DNA of 15,494 bases. Source: a bacterium. Lineage in GTDB: Bacteria > Verrucomicrobiota > Verrucomicrobiae > Limisphaerales > J093. The notes under the pieces were generated by a model, which worked only from the letters and a program-made list of their open reading frames with translations, was not told the DNA's origin and ran no database searches. Where the stretch lies: NCBI GenBank assembly GCA_021839785.1, contig JAKCAB010000010.1, positions 1-15,494 of the forward strand, in the 5' to 3' direction. The position numbers and the translations under genes were made by a program. Positions 14,238 to 15,494 of this stretch are shown piece by piece; the stretch's first letter is position 1; every line of letters begins with the position of its first letter.

Positions 14238-15044
14238 ATGCTTCCGACTCCTCGTTATCGCTCCACGGCTCGCGCCACGCGCGCGCTTCAAAGCTTGGCG
14301 CTGGCTGCCGTTGTTTTGGCGCCTGCCACGGCTTGGCTTTCATCGTGGGCCGCGGAACCGACCGACGTTCCCCAGCGCATTGCCACGTATCCGGACGACG
14401 CCGCGTTTCCCGGCCAGGGACCGCTGCGCAGCCGGATGGACTGGTTCCGCAAACTCTGGTGCGAACGCCGCTCGCAATGGTGGCACGATCGCGAGCGCGA
14501 CCACGGCGCGGTGGTGTTTCTGGGCGACTCGATCACCCAGGGCTGGGGCACGCTGGCGAAGGATTTTCCAGACCTCAAGGTGGCTAACCGCGGCATCAGC
14601 GGCGACCTCACGCGCGGCGTATGGTATCGCTTGCAGGAAGACGTGCTCGACTTGGATCCGCGCGCGGTTGTGCTGTTGATCGGCACCAACGACCTGGAGG
14701 ACGGCGGCGAGCCGGAAGTCATCGTCGCCAACGTGAAGGCCATCCTCGAAGCCTGCCGCCGCCACAACACGAAGATGCCGGTGATCGTGTGCCAAGTCAT
14801 GCCGAGCGATGCCAGCAAGCATCGGCCGGCCGAACAAATCCGGCGGATCAACGAGCTGCTTGCCGCGGCGGTCAAGGACCAGCCGCAGGTCCGGCTGTGC
14901 GATAGCTGGACGATTTTCGCCGACGCCCACGGCAACGCGAAACCGGAGGAGTTTCCCGACCTGTTGCACCCGAACGCCGCCGGCTACGCCAAGTGGGCCG
15001 CGGCGCTGCGGCCGTTGCTTGCCAATCTGCCGGCCACGCCCTGA
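14238..15044 (+). CDS. Exported SGNH/GDSL-family hydrolase
   Basis: 268 residues from ATG 14238. An N-terminal signal or membrane segment (ARATRALQSLALAAVVLAPATAWLSSWAA) follows a basic start. The SGNH blocks are all present: FLGDSITQGW (Ser98 nucleophile), NRGISGD (Gly119/Gly122 region), GTNDLEDGG (Asn151) and DLLHPNAAGYAKW (Asp241 and His244). The arrangement matches the PAF-acetylhydrolase-like subgroup of esterases and acetylhydrolases. Likely an exported esterase or carbohydrate deacetylase; the natural substrate is unknown. An ATG ten codons upstream (14208) is also in frame, but the 14238 start gives the more typical signal peptide. Copy B of the mobile repeat lies about 70 bases upstream. 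The HIT gene follows after 77 bases and may be co-transcribed. Confidence 0.88.
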   Translation: MLPTPRYRSTARATRALQSLALAAVVLAPATAWLSSWAAEPTDVPQRIATYPDDAAFPGQGPLRSRMDWFRKLWCERRSQWWHDRERDHGAVVFLGDSITQGWGTLAKDFPDLKVANRGISGDLTRGVWYRLQEDVLDLDPRAVVLLIGTNDLEDGGEPEVIVANVKAILEACRRHNTKMPVIVCQVMPSDASKHRPAEQIRRINELLAAAVKDQPQVRLCDSWTIFADAHGNAKPEEFPDLLHPNAAGYAKWAAALRPLLANLPATP

Positions 15045-15121
15045 ACGGCGAGCCGGTGGAGGCGCGCGGCCGGTTCGCCCTTGACCGTGGGGGCCAGTCG
15101 CGGAAGCTGCCCCGCAGCGTC

Positions 15122-15463
15122 ATGAGCAAAACGATCTTCGAGCGCATCTGCGCGAAGGAAATCCCCGCCCACATCGTTTACGAAGACGACCAGGTGGTGG
15201 CGTTTCGCGACATCAACCCGCAGGCGCCGGTGCACGTCCTCCTGGTGCCGCGCCGGCCGATTCCGCGCCTGGGGGACGCGACAACCGCCGACGCCATCCT
15301 GCTCGGCCATTTGTTGCTGAAGGCGGCGGAGGTTGCCAAGCAGCTTGGGTTGGCCCACGGCTATCGCCTGGTCATCAACAACGGTCGCGACGCTGGCGAA
15401 TCGGTGCCCCACCTCCATTGCCACCTCCTGGGCGGTCGCGCGATGGACTGGCCGCCCGGCTGA
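15122..15463 (+). CDS. HIT-family (HINT-like) nucleotide-binding hydrolase
   Basis: 113 residues, the normal length for bacterial HINT proteins. It begins TIFERICAKEIPAHIVYEDDQVVAFRDINPQAPVHVLLVPRRPI and ends with the triad SVPHLHCHLLGGR (His97-x-His99-x-His101). The middle His is the nucleophile in this family (HINT1 His112 by family knowledge). These cytoplasmic enzymes hydrolyse purine nucleoside phosphoramidates or acyl-adenylates; the exact role varies. ATG at 15122 is chosen over an upstream in-frame start that would overlap the SGNH gene and add 43 atypical residues. Confidence 0.93.
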   Translation: MSKTIFERICAKEIPAHIVYEDDQVVAFRDINPQAPVHVLLVPRRPIPRLGDATTADAILLGHLLLKAAEVAKQLGLAHGYRLVINNGRDAGESVPHLHCHLLGGRAMDWPPG

Positions 15464-15494
15464 TCACGCGCGGCGAAGCTGCCGTTCGATGCCC

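Noticed and set aside
1..15494. CRISPR array, tRNA, rRNA or riboswitch
   Set aside because: No regularly spaced repeats, no cloverleaf or rRNA core sequence and no recognisable riboswitch aptamer were seen by eye; a tool search would settle it.

Overview
This window is bacterial DNA with high GC content. It carries compact housekeeping genes, long secreted proteins and a PEP-CTERM sorting signal. PEP-CTERM tails, the style of the secreted protein at 9514-11601 and a denitrification-type Crp/Fnr protein together suggest Verrucomicrobiota, perhaps the Pedosphaera/Limisphaerales group. This taxonomic guess is inference; no rRNA gene is present.

Layout. Positions 84-1262 (+) encode alanine racemase. 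A minus-strand cluster follows (4376 down to 1302): a protein resembling leucyl/arginyl-tRNA-protein transferases, an exported-looking SAM methyltransferase and an APC-family amino acid permease. A perfect 16-bp palindrome lies between the first two genes of this cluster. Then come a plus-strand NfsB-like nitroreductase and tryptophanyl-tRNA synthetase (trpS). Positions 6540-8880 are an accessory patch: a PEP-CTERM gene remnant with at least two frameshifts, then an IS256-family transposase gene whose first catalytic Asp appears to be Ala, then about 360 bases with no recognisable gene. Next are a small cyclic-nucleotide-binding-domain protein (+), a 695-residue secreted CAP/SCP-domain protein (-) and a zinc-binding MDR dehydrogenase (-). 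A tight plus-strand pair follows: a DUF2249 protein and a DNR-like Crp/Fnr regulator. The window closes with an exported SGNH/GDSL hydrolase and a HIT-family hydrolase.

The most notable structure outside genes is a palindromic repeat of about 90 bp. It occurs twice, at 5429-5518 and, inverted, at 14075-14165, with shared terminal inverted repeats. The second copy is bracketed by an exact 11-bp direct repeat that looks like a target-site duplication, so the repeat looks like a small non-autonomous mobile element (MITE- or REPIN-like).

Functional links are modest. DUF2249 plus the DNR-like regulator is probably a redox or nitric-oxide response pair. The rest is a mix of core metabolism (alr, trpS), redox enzymes and exported proteins. 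I see no CRISPR array, tRNA, rRNA, prophage or biosynthetic cluster.
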